Shown here: piece by piece, positions 57,949-64,000 of the stretch
How positions within the stretch are numbered: position 1 is the stretch's first letter
Layout of the letters: every line of letters starts with the position of its first letter
Origin: Nonomuraea glycinis
GTDB lineage: Bacteria; Actinomycetota; Actinomycetes; Streptosporangiales; Streptosporangiaceae
DNA length: 64,000 nt
Reading direction: 5' to 3'
Assembly (NCBI RefSeq): GCF_014646515.1
Contig: NZ_BMNK01000002.1
Span: 1-64,000, forward strand
The notes under the pieces: generated by a model
The model's input: the letters and a program-made list of their open reading frames with translations, nothing else
Database searches by the model: none
Told to the model about the DNA's origin: nothing
Program-made: the position numbers and the translations under genes

Positions 57949-58010
57949 CTCGAATACCGGACAAGGCGCGGATGAACATGCATACGGAGTCCCGGGAAAA
58001 GGTGGGACCG

Positions 58011-58454
58011 TCAGTTCCAGTTGTCGATCTTGACGTCGTCCGGGTCCGGCGCGCCCTTCCCGGTTTCGATCAGCGACTTCAGGCTCATCAGGAAGACCGC
58101 CCACTTGGTGCTGCAGTGGTGCATGAACTCCACCGGCTCCTTCCAGCCCGCGTGCTTGAACAGCACGATGGCGTAGTCGTCGGCGTGGGCGAGGTCCCAG
58201 GACACGTGCGTGCCGATCCACTCCTCCGGTCCGTCGATCACCTCCCACAGCACGCGCTTGCCCGGGTCGAGCTCCAGGACCTTCATGTCGAACCCACCGG
58301 CCCCGAACCGGAACCGCAGCACGCCGCCGAGGTCGTTCCCCTCGCCCTTCGTGTCGGTCGTCCACCAACCGGCGAGCCCCTCGGCGGTGGTCAAGGCCGT
58401 GTAGACCTCGGACACCGATGACTTGATGCCCACTCTGTGCAGGATGTCCACCAT
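58011..58454 (-). CDS. SRPBCC (AHSA1-type) domain protein
   Basis: A 147-residue START/AHSA1-type protein: MVDILHRVGIKSSVSEVYTALTTAEGLAGWWTTDTKGEGNDLGGVLRFRF, then WDLAHADDYAIVLFKHAGWKEPVEFMHHCSTKW. The fold binds hydrophobic ligands. It is the third gene of an operon with an ArsR regulator and another SRPBCC protein, 26 bp after the regulator. Confidence 0.88.
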   Translation of the reverse strand: MVDILHRVGIKSSVSEVYTALTTAEGLAGWWTTDTKGEGNDLGGVLRFRFGAGGFDMKVLELDPGKRVLWEVIDGPEEWIGTHVSWDLAHADDYAIVLFKHAGWKEPVEFMHHCSTKWAVFLMSLKSLIETGKGAPDPDDVKIDNWN

Positions 58455-58480
58455 GGTCGATTCCTCTTTCCTGTCTGCTT

Positions 58481-58819
58481 TCACTGGTCTTTGCCGCGCT
58501 GGATCGTCTCGGCGATCCGCTTGATGCGCCGGAGCCTGGCGTCCCATGTCGCCCCCACCGAGGACAACTGAGCCACCGCACGGGCGAGCTGCGCCTCGTC
58601 CACCCGGTATCTCCTCTCCCGTCCCGCAGGGGACGCGTGCACCAGGCCGACGCGGTCGAGCACGCCGAGATGTTTCGCGATGGCCTGCCGGGTCACGGGC
58701 AGTTGCTCGCTGAGGCTGGTGGCGGTGCCGTTTCCGCCTGTCAGGAGCAGGTCGAGGATCCGCCGGCGCGTCGGGTCCCCGACCGCGGACCAGAGGTCGT
58801 CGTCGACGGCGGCGCTCAT
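58481..58819 (-). CDS. ArsR family transcriptional regulator
   Basis: A 112-residue winged-helix repressor: LWSAVGDPTRRRILDLLLTGGNGTATSLSEQLPVTRQAIAKHLGVLDRVGLVHASPAGRERRYRVDEAQLA. No metal-binding cysteines are present, so it belongs to the metal-independent subgroup often joined to SRPBCC genes. The start overlaps the stop of the upstream SRPBCC gene (ATGA). The two GCAAC/GTTGC operators at 59292-59351 lie just upstream of the operon. Confidence 0.9.
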   Translation of the reverse strand: MSAAVDDDLWSAVGDPTRRRILDLLLTGGNGTATSLSEQLPVTRQAIAKHLGVLDRVGLVHASPAGRERRYRVDEAQLARAVAQLSSVGATWDARLRRIKRIAETIQRGKDQ

Positions 58820-59268
58820 GACGTCGCGACCAGCCGCGCGAGGTAGTCCCCCAGGCGGGGAACGAATTTGTCCCAGCCGGCGACGTGCTGGCGGTACTGC
58901 TCCTCCAGCTTGGCGGCCGCCCAGCCCATCTCCCGGAACCCGGTCTCGACGAGCCGGATCCTGGTGCCCGTACCCGAGGGAGTGAGCTCGAAGGTGACCA
59001 GCAGGGAGTCGGCGGAGTCGTCGACTTTGCCATCGGGATAGCACCAGCGGAACGCGAACAGCCGAGGCGGTTCGGCCTTGACCACGGTGATCGGGACGAC
59101 CTCGGCCCGGTCGCCCCAGACGAGCTCACCGACGGCGCCGGGAGTCGCCTCGACGTCGGCGTCGTCGGTCCACCACTGCGAGATGTGCTCAGGGCGGCTG
59201 ACGACTTCGAAGACCACCTCGGGTGAGGCGTCGACGTGGATCTCGCGTTCGATGCTGCCGTACTCCAT
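58816..59268 (-). CDS. SRPBCC domain protein
   Basis: A 150-residue AHSA1/START-like protein (IEREIHVDASPEVVFEVVSRPEHISQWWTDDADVEATPGAVGELVWG, then EQYRQHVAGWDKFVPRLGDYLARLV). First gene of the SRPBCC-ArsR-SRPBCC operon, with its stop overlapping the ArsR start by 4 bp. Likely ligand-binding or chaperone-like role; regulated by the ArsR protein through the two operators upstream. Confidence 0.88.
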   Translation of the reverse strand: MEYGSIEREIHVDASPEVVFEVVSRPEHISQWWTDDADVEATPGAVGELVWGDRAEVVPITVVKAEPPRLFAFRWCYPDGKVDDSADSLLVTFELTPSGTGTRIRLVETGFREMGWAAAKLEEQYRQHVAGWDKFVPRLGDYLARLVATS

Positions 59269-59291
59269 CGCTCTTCACTCCTTGGCAACGC

Positions 59292-59351
59292 GCAACGTTC
59301 GGTTGCACGTCACGCTACCGCGCGACCCGTGTATGCGCAACCATCGGTTGC
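59292..59351. promoter_or_regulatory. Two ArsR-type operators
   Basis: GCAACGTTCGGTTGC (59292-59306) and GCAACCATCGGTTGC (59337-59351) share the dyad GCAAC-N5-GTTGC and are 45 bp apart centre to centre, about four helical turns. They lie 24 bp upstream of the SRPBCC-ArsR operon start. Confidence 0.8.
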
Positions 59352-59377
59352 ATATAAGGCGCGCCCAAGAGCTCAGT

Positions 59378-59692
59378 TCAGCGGGATCGTTTCACATCGC
59401 CCGGGGCGGGGTGCAGGTCGGCCAGCAGGGCGTCCCTGGCGGTCGCCGCGGCCTCCTCGGCCATGGTGATCGCCGCCAGGATGGCGGCGGCCAGGTTCGT
59501 CGCGTCCAGCCGTCGCCTGCTGCGGGGCGAGATCTCCAGCCGGGTGAGCGTGCCGAGCGCGTCGGTGACGGCCACGATGCCGCCCTCGTCGGCCCGGCCG
59601 GAGAACTCGGCGGCACTCCACGCCTCCACCCTCGCCTCCGCCCGCTCGGCGGTGGCGATCAGCGCCTCCAGCCGCGCCTGCGCCTCCTGCAT
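59378..59692 (-). CDS. YbaB/EbfC-like (EspL-type) protein
   Basis: A 104-residue protein with the YbaB pattern: N-terminal helix, EFSGRADEGGIVAVTDALGTLTRLEISPRSRRRLDATNLAAAILAAITMAEEAA. YbaB/EbfC proteins bind DNA, and mycobacterial EspL in ESX-1 loci shares the fold. Here it ends a same-strand run with an ESX-like substrate operon, starting 3 bp after the neighbouring YbaB-like gene. A secretion-accessory role is inferred from that context. Confidence 0.7.
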   Translation of the reverse strand: MQEAQARLEALIATAERAEARVEAWSAAEFSGRADEGGIVAVTDALGTLTRLEISPRSRRRLDATNLAAAILAAITMAEEAAATARDALLADLHPAPGDVKRSR

Positions 59693-59695
59693 CGC

Positions 59696-60073
59696 TCACT
59701 CACCTCTCAGCACGTTGCGGATGTGGCCCTCCAGCGGGTCGGCGGCACTCGTCGTGCCGGTCAGACCCTGGACGACCTCCTCCAGCCGCTCCCCCATCGT
59801 CAGGTGGGCCGCGACGATCGCCGCCTGGACGGCCTGGGCGAGCTGGACATGGTCGAGGTCACGCAGGCCGCGCGGGTCGATGGACAACTGACGCAGGCGG
59901 CCGGTGCCGGACACCTCGACGCGGACGATCTCGGCCGGGTCGGTGCCCGTCAACCGCTGCTCCTCCAGCTCCCCCAGCGCCTCGGCCAGGGTGCGGGACC
60001 AGCCGTCCGCCTCGCGCAGCAGTCCGGTGACGTCGTCCGGCCGGCCCTCGGCGAACGACTCGACGTGCCTCAT
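59696..60073 (-). CDS. YbaB/EbfC-like protein, second
   Basis: A 125-residue YbaB-like protein (LLREADGWSRTLAEALGELEEQRLTGTDPAEIVRVEVSGTGRLRQLSIDPRGLRDLDHVQLAQAVQAAI). The start overlaps the stop of the large ESX-like gene (ATGA). Two adjacent YbaB-like genes downstream of helical secretion-substrate-like proteins recall the EspL position in type VII loci. It could form a heterodimer with the next protein. Confidence 0.75.
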   Translation of the reverse strand: MRHVESFAEGRPDDVTGLLREADGWSRTLAEALGELEEQRLTGTDPAEIVRVEVSGTGRLRQLSIDPRGLRDLDHVQLAQAVQAAIVAAHLTMGERLEEVVQGLTGTTSAADPLEGHIRNVLRGE

Positions 60074-60912
60074 GAGGCGCCCTTGGACGCGGAGACCCAG
60101 TATTCCTTCAGCCGGAGGGGATCCGCGATCGCGGGAGTCAGGTTGAGGTCGCGTGCTCCCAGGTCCGGGCTGCCGCTCTTGTAGAAGGCGCCCCTCAGGT
60201 TGTTGAGCTTGAGTTCGAGCTTGTTGAGGTCGCCTTCGTAGGAGTTGTACACGTCGGCGAACTGCTTGACCAGGTTTCCGGCCGCGCTCATGAACAGGCC
60301 CACCTGGGTCATCAGGGCGACCTTGCCGACCGGGTGCGCGCTCAGCGCGGCGACGGTGCGCAGCATGGGGGCCGAGGTGGCATAGAGCCCGAACACCGAC
60401 AGGTCGTACTCCAGCACCTCCTTGTACTGGCTGTGCATGGCGCCGCTCATCTCGCCGGACACACTGCCAAGCTGGCTGTACAGGCCGTTGACGTTGAATC
60501 GGACGTACTGCTGGAGCGTCTGCACCGCCTGGCCCTTCCAGTTGGGGGAGATGTCGTCGAAGAAGGACCGCCACAGGTCGGACCGGCTGCCTTCCAGCAT
60601 CCCGGCCAGGTCCTTCCACTGCTCGCGCCGATCGTAGAAGAGGAAGGGGTTGCCCAGGTTGAGGGTGGCCGCCACGTCCAGCGCGAGCGCGGCGACGCCG
60701 AGCCCGGAGATCGCCATCGCGCCCCTGGTGGTCTGGCGCAGCGGGTTCAGCTCCGAGATCAGCCGCTTGAAGAAGCCGGGGTCGGTACGCACCGGCGGGG
60801 CGACGTTGACGGTCCGCTGCACGGCGCCTCTGGCGTTGGCGATGTGGAGCTGCCCGCCGGCGGCGGTGGGTGTGCTCTGACCTGGGACGATCAGCTTCGG
60901 CGGGTCAGCCAT
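60070..60912 (-). CDS. ESX/WXG-like large helical protein
   Basis: A 280-residue protein with a hydrophobic GAMAISGLGVAALALDVAATLNLG region near residue 65 and long helices (SFFDDISPNWKGQAVQTLQQYVRFNVNGLYSQLGSVSGEMSGAM, then GNLVKQFADVYNSYEGDLNKLELKLNNLRGAF). The W-x-G-like NWKG and helical-hairpin character fit the WXG/LXG superfamily of type VII substrates. No YxxxD/E signal is obvious at the C-terminus. It is coupled downstream to two YbaB-like genes. Confidence 0.6.
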   Translation of the reverse strand: MADPPKLIVPGQSTPTAAGGQLHIANARGAVQRTVNVAPPVRTDPGFFKRLISELNPLRQTTRGAMAISGLGVAALALDVAATLNLGNPFLFYDRREQWKDLAGMLEGSRSDLWRSFFDDISPNWKGQAVQTLQQYVRFNVNGLYSQLGSVSGEMSGAMHSQYKEVLEYDLSVFGLYATSAPMLRTVAALSAHPVGKVALMTQVGLFMSAAGNLVKQFADVYNSYEGDLNKLELKLNNLRGAFYKSGSPDLGARDLNLTPAIADPLRLKEYWVSASKGAS

Positions 60913-60925
60913 CGCGCGTTTCTCC

Positions 60926-61402
60926 TCACTTGACGGTGCTGGACCGCTCGGCCGCGACGTAGTTGTCGGCGGCCCTGAAGACCTTGCCGCTGTCGGTACG
61001 CAGCACCTCGGTGAGAATGCCCGCGCTGTCCCGCCAGGTGTCGGCGATGATGTTGAACCGGTTGACGAACATCAGGCCGACGATGGGGATGCCCGCCATC
61101 GGGGCCAGGTTCCAGCCCTCGAAGCGGGGCGTCCACTGCTTGACGGTGTCCACGCCGGTGGCCGAGTCGTCCATGGTGCCAGCGAATTTCCGTACATATC
61201 CCGCCTCGACCTCATACCCGCCCGGGGCGCCGCCTGCGGAACCGCCGGCGTCCGGCGCTGGTGGAGGCGTTCGTACGGCCACCGCCGGCTGCGCGCGCAG
61301 GCCGGGCGGGAGGCAGGCGGGCGGCGGGCACGCGGGGGTGTGCGGGCACGGGCTCACCAGCGACGGCGTGCTGGCCGGGTAGGACTGATCATCGGTCGAC
61401 AC
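60926..61402 (-). CDS. ESX-like proline-rich secreted-type protein
   Basis: A 158-residue protein with a proline-rich N-terminal half (residues 1-60, with PCPHTPACPPPACLPPG) and a helical C-terminal half (VEAGYVRKFAGTMDDSATGVDTVKQW, then VNRFNIIADTWRDSAGILTEVLRTDSGKVFRAADNYVAAE). The C-terminal half resembles ESX-type helical proteins. It is the first gene of the four-gene run, 13 bp before the large helical gene. No EccC-type ATPase is in the window. Confidence 0.6.
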   Translation of the reverse strand: MSTDDQSYPASTPSLVSPCPHTPACPPPACLPPGLRAQPAVAVRTPPPAPDAGGSAGGAPGGYEVEAGYVRKFAGTMDDSATGVDTVKQWTPRFEGWNLAPMAGIPIVGLMFVNRFNIIADTWRDSAGILTEVLRTDSGKVFRAADNYVAAERSSTVK

Positions 61403-61477
61403 GCGCTCTTTTCTATACCAATGACCGGTTCAACCGACCGCCATCCGTGACCCGTTCCAGCGGTCAACGACGAATGT

Positions 61478-62539
61478 TCAGCCGCAGGTCACCCCTGCGC
61501 CACCTACTTGTTGATCTTCGCCACCGGCCGGGGTTCTCTCCACCATGACGGCGAACCCGTCGAGGTGGCGGGCCAGGCTGTACTCGAACAGTCCGTCCAG
61601 GTCCGACACCGTCTCCTCGGCGATCGTGGCCAGCAACGGGAATCGTCCACTGCCGAGGAGTTCGTCGGCCCGCGTCCGCTGGGCGAGCCACCACCGGGTG
61701 AGCGTCACACCGGTCTCCTGCTCCGCTTCCACCTCGTCGGCCATGGACAGGGCGACGGTGATGACCAGTGCGTGCAGCGTGAGCGCCTCTCGAATCCGGG
61801 TCGCCATGGGCAGTCCGAGCCCGTCGAGCGCGCGCAGGGTCCACTCGGTGTGGGCCATCATGTTGGGCACCAGCAACGGGCGGGTGAACGAGACGGCCCT
61901 GGGCAGCCAGAGGTGCCGCCGCACCAGCTCCCACTGCCGGCGGGAGATCAGCTCGAGCTTCGGCCGCCAACCCGGCGGCCCGGGGACGGGCAGCTCGGGC
62001 TCGCCGAAGACCTCGTCGACCATCTGCGTCACCAGCTCGTCCTTGTTCGCCACATGCCGGTAGAGCGACATCGGACCGACGCCGAGCTCGACCCCGAGCC
62101 GCCGCATCGACACGGCGGCGAGACCCTCGGCGTCGGCGATCGCGATGGCGGTGCGGAGCACGTGCCTGCGATCCAGGGCCTGCCTGGGGACGCCCCCGAC
62201 CGGCTGCGGCCCTCCCACGCGCGAGCTGACCGGCTGCGGGCGGACCGCGCGTGGGCCGACCGGTTGCGGCCGGCTCGTGCGTGGGAGGGCCGGCTGCGGC
62301 CGGCTCGTGCGTGGGCTGACCACGGTGCCGGAGCCGACCTTCGCCTCGACCAGCCCTTCGTCGCGGAGGGTCGCCACCACCTTGGTCGCTGTGGCGACGG
62401 CGACGCCCCACCGCTGCGCGATCTGCCGGATGGAGGGCATGCGATCACCTGGCCGCAGGTCGCCGGCCAGGATCCGGGCCCGGAGCTCCGTGACGATCCG
62501 CCGGTATGGCGGATCCGGCCGTTGCGCTGACGACGGCAT
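61478..62539 (-). CDS. GntR-TetR fusion transcriptional regulator
   Basis: A 353-residue regulator with two DNA-binding domains. Residues 10-75 form a GntR winged helix (YRRIVTELRARILAGDLRPGDRMPSIRQIAQRWGVAVATATKVVATLRDEGLVEAKVGSGTVV). A proline-rich repeat linker (RPQP units) leads to a second, TetR-type helix-turn-helix near residue 130 (VLRTAIAIADAEGLAAVSMRRLGVELGVGPMSLYRHVANKDELV) and a TetR_C-like ligand domain. ATG 62539 has a GGGAGG site. The gap to the GNAT gene holds an ACTAGT-type inverted repeat, its likely operator. Confidence 0.85.
   Translation of the reverse strand: MPSSAQRPDPPYRRIVTELRARILAGDLRPGDRMPSIRQIAQRWGVAVATATKVVATLRDEGLVEAKVGSGTVVSPRTSRPQPALPRTSRPQPVGPRAVRPQPVSSRVGGPQPVGGVPRQALDRRHVLRTAIAIADAEGLAAVSMRRLGVELGVGPMSLYRHVANKDELVTQMVDEVFGEPELPVPGPPGWRPKLELISRRQWELVRRHLWLPRAVSFTRPLLVPNMMAHTEWTLRALDGLGLPMATRIREALTLHALVITVALSMADEVEAEQETGVTLTRWWLAQRTRADELLGSGRFPLLATIAEETVSDLDGLFEYSLARHLDGFAVMVERTPAGGEDQQVGGAGVTCG
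62205..62325. repeat. Tandem repeats encoding the RPQP linker
   Basis: Four degenerate units of about 30 bp (containing CCGGCTGCGG and CGTGCGTGGG type segments) encode successive PRTSRPQP/PRAVRPQP/SRVGGPQP units of the regulator's interdomain linker. Confidence 0.65.
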
Positions 62540-62584
62540 GGGAGCCTCCCGATTCGCTGGTGATGTGTCGACCACTTGCCCGCA

Positions 62585-62620
62585 AGTGTACTAGTCCGCC
62601 TACTAGGTCACTAGTGCACT
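62585..62620. promoter_or_regulatory. Candidate GntR operator
   Basis: AGTGTACTAGT (62585-62595) and ACTAGTGCACT (62610-62620) are inverted copies with one mismatch; a third ACTAG lies in the centre. They sit between the fusion regulator and the divergent GNAT gene. Confidence 0.6.
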
Positions 62621-62680
62621 TTCTGCACGAAAAATGCCGATACAAAGCACTTTATGAGACCTGAGCCATACGCTGTACGC

Positions 62681-63286
62681 ATGACACCAGATACGCCGTA
62701 CGCACCAGTCCGGCAGGCAGGTGACCCGGACCGGAAGGCGGTGCTGGACGTCCTCACCGAGGCGTTCATGAACGACCCCCTCGTCTGCTGGCTCTTCCCC
62801 GAGGCGAACGACCGAGGTCGTCTCCAGGCGCACTTCTACCGCCCGCTGCTCGCCCATCCCGCCGGCGAGACCTATCTGATCGGCCGGGACGAAGGCGCCT
62901 CGGTGTGGCTGGCACTGGCCGCGGGCCAGGCACCCCATGACGAGCACCCGGACCCGCCCGAGACGGACTCGGTCTTCGGCGAGCACGGCACGCGGTTGCG
63001 GACGCTGGGACAGGCGCTTGCGCACCGGCACCCCGACCACGAACCACACCTCTACCTCCCCTGCATGGGAGTGGTCGGCGGGCGGCAGGGCGCCGGACTC
63101 GGCTCGGCGATGTTGCGGCACCGGCTGGCGCGCGCGGACACCGACGGGCTCGCCGCGTACCTGGAGGCGAGCTCGCCCCGGAGCCGCGCCCTCTACCTGC
63201 GGCACGGCTTCGAGGATCGCGGCGCACCGGTGCGCGTGGCCGACAGCCCGCCCCTGTGGCCGATGTGGCGCCGACCGCGCCGATGA
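62681..63286 (+). CDS. GNAT family N-acetyltransferase
   Basis: A 201-residue acetyltransferase: PVRQAGDPDRKAVLDVLTEAFMNDPLVCWLFPEANDRGRLQAHFY at the start and the acetyl-CoA motif LYLPCMGVVGGRQGAGLGSAMLRHRLARADTDGLAAYLEASSPRSRALYLRHGFEDRG. It acetylates an amine with acetyl-CoA; the substrate is unknown. ATG 62681 is preferred over 62654. It is divergent from the GntR-TetR fusion gene and probably its target, together with the hydrolase downstream. Confidence 0.88.
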   Translation: MTPDTPYAPVRQAGDPDRKAVLDVLTEAFMNDPLVCWLFPEANDRGRLQAHFYRPLLAHPAGETYLIGRDEGASVWLALAAGQAPHDEHPDPPETDSVFGEHGTRLRTLGQALAHRHPDHEPHLYLPCMGVVGGRQGAGLGSAMLRHRLARADTDGLAAYLEASSPRSRALYLRHGFEDRGAPVRVADSPPLWPMWRRPRR

Positions 63287-63315
63287 CCACCGACACACTC
63301 AAGGAGACAACGACG

Positions 63316-64000
63316 ATGACATCGAACCTCACCACTGCTGATCGGCGACCGCCGACGCTGGTGCTCGTCCACGGCACCAACTCCTCCTCGGCCTGGGCCT
63401 CCGGGCTGATGCGGGAGCTCACCCTGCGCGGGCACCGGAGCGTGGCCGTCGACCTTCCGGGGCACGGCGACGAAGCGTTCTACCCTCGTGCGTACCAGGC
63501 CCCGCAGGACCTCAAGGCGCTGGCGACCGAGCCGTCACCCCTTGCCAAGATCACCATCGACGACTACGTGGATCGCGTCGTGGACGTGGTCCACCGCGCC
63601 CGCCGCCACGGACCGGTGATCCTCGCCGGCGCCAGCCAGGGCGGCGTCACCGTGAGCAGGGTCGGCAACGCCATCCCCGACCTGCTCGAACGAGTCGTCT
63701 ACGTCGCCGCGTACTGCTGCGTCGACCTGCCGAACATGGCCGCCTATCTCACCGCACCGGAGAACGCCGACAGCCTCCTCCCCCTGATAGAGGCGGTGAA
63801 GGCCGCCGATCCGGCGATCCTGGGAGTGAACCGGGTCAACTGGCGCTCGGCCGACCCGGCCGTGTTCCACGCCGTCAAGGAGTGCCTCGCCGGCGACTTC
63901 ACCGACGAGGCGGTGGGCCGGCTGCTCAACATGCTGGAGCCGGACGAGACCGCCGCCATCCCCGTCACCGAGGCCCGGGGCGAGGCGGCGACCTGGGGCC
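63316..64000 (+). CDS. Alpha/beta hydrolase (cut by window end)
   Basis: At least 228 residues and still open at the window end. The oxyanion strand is TLVLVHGTNSSSAWASGLM, the nucleophile elbow is ILAGASQGGVTVSR (serine in GASQG) and DLPGHGDE is a loop typical of esterase/hydrolase families with salicylate-esterase-like features. ATG 63316 has an AAGGAGA site and lies 30 bp after the GNAT stop, so the two are co-transcribed. The catalytic aspartate and histidine lie beyond the window. Confidence 0.88.
   Translation, partial: MTSNLTTADRRPPTLVLVHGTNSSSAWASGLMRELTLRGHRSVAVDLPGHGDEAFYPRAYQAPQDLKALATEPSPLAKITIDDYVDRVVDVVHRARRHGPVILAGASQGGVTVSRVGNAIPDLLERVVYVAAYCCVDLPNMAAYLTAPENADSLLPLIEAVKAADPAILGVNRVNWRSADPAVFHAVKECLAGDFTDEAVGRLLNMLEPDETAAIPVTEARGEAATWG

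Noticed and set aside
56053-58010. Very long minus-strand open frame opposite the ferritin-like/CDGSH gene
   Set aside because: Composition is typical of antisense in high-GC DNA and the plus strand carries clear domain motifs.

Overview
The window is high-GC DNA with frequent GTG starts, short intergenic gaps, many four-base start/stop overlaps (ATGA, GTGA), several ECF sigma factors and many TetR, MarR and XRE regulators. This points to a chromosomal segment of an actinomycete, most likely of the Streptosporangiales (Nonomuraea-like). The genus is inference from gene style, not proven by a marker gene.

Region by region. 1-3.6 kb is a decayed mobile-DNA zone: an integrase C-terminal fragment, a second relic of the same integrase end, a frameshifted TPR regulator, a CPCC protein and an ECF sigma factor with its membrane partner. 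3.7-8.0 kb holds two TetR regulators, an SRPBCC-like protein, an unknown protein and a TetX-like flavin monooxygenase with a tetO-like operator. 8.2-11.5 kb has an IS4-type transposase relic, a tyrosine integrase with a cysteine-rich insert, a Cys-rich hypothetical, a DUF4265 protein and tRNA-Arg(ACG). 12.2-17.6 kb is the most notable block: a NarL-type two-component system reading straight into two paralogous membrane proteins, an Lgt-like membrane protein, a COG1964/tetraether-synthase-like radical SAM enzyme and a small membrane protein, apparently one operon. 17.6-21.7 kb has two paralogous SigE-type sigma/beta-propeller pairs flanking a MaoC hydratase. 21.8-26.8 kb has an AAA ATPase with a LexA-like site, a MauE/barwin-like pair, another SigE-family sigma factor, and MarR/YceI. 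tRNA-Ser(GCT) at 26.95 kb is preceded by a cluster of four DnaA-box sequences.

27.2-34.7 kb contains an XRE-led operon of translationally coupled small proteins, a SnoaL/TetR pair, a HEAT-repeat protein, a triple-S1-domain protein and small secreted or membrane proteins. 35.5-41.4 kb has a thioredoxin-reductase-like enzyme, a methyltransferase, an XRE-cupin regulator, a 14-repeat WD40 protein and a multicopper oxidase. 41.6-42.9 kb is a compact RiPP cassette: a 69-residue precursor overlapping a radical SAM maturase by 4 bp. 42.9-53.1 kb is regulator/enzyme pairs (SDR/LysR, TetR/P450, winged-helix/membrane protein, DUF4097 lipoprotein, LtrA, ECF41 sigma factor, aldehyde dehydrogenase/XRE). 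53.2-54.6 kb is a broken flavoprotein gene. 54.7-57.9 kb encodes an NmrA-like protein, a cupin, a small acidic protein and a ferritin-like/double-CDGSH protein. 58.0-59.4 kb is an ArsR/SRPBCC operon with two clear operators. 59.4-61.4 kb is an ESX-like substrate/YbaB-like operon. The window closes with a GntR-TetR fusion regulator, a GNAT acetyltransferase and an alpha/beta hydrolase cut by the window end.

Family assignments come from motifs recognised by eye; no database search was possible.
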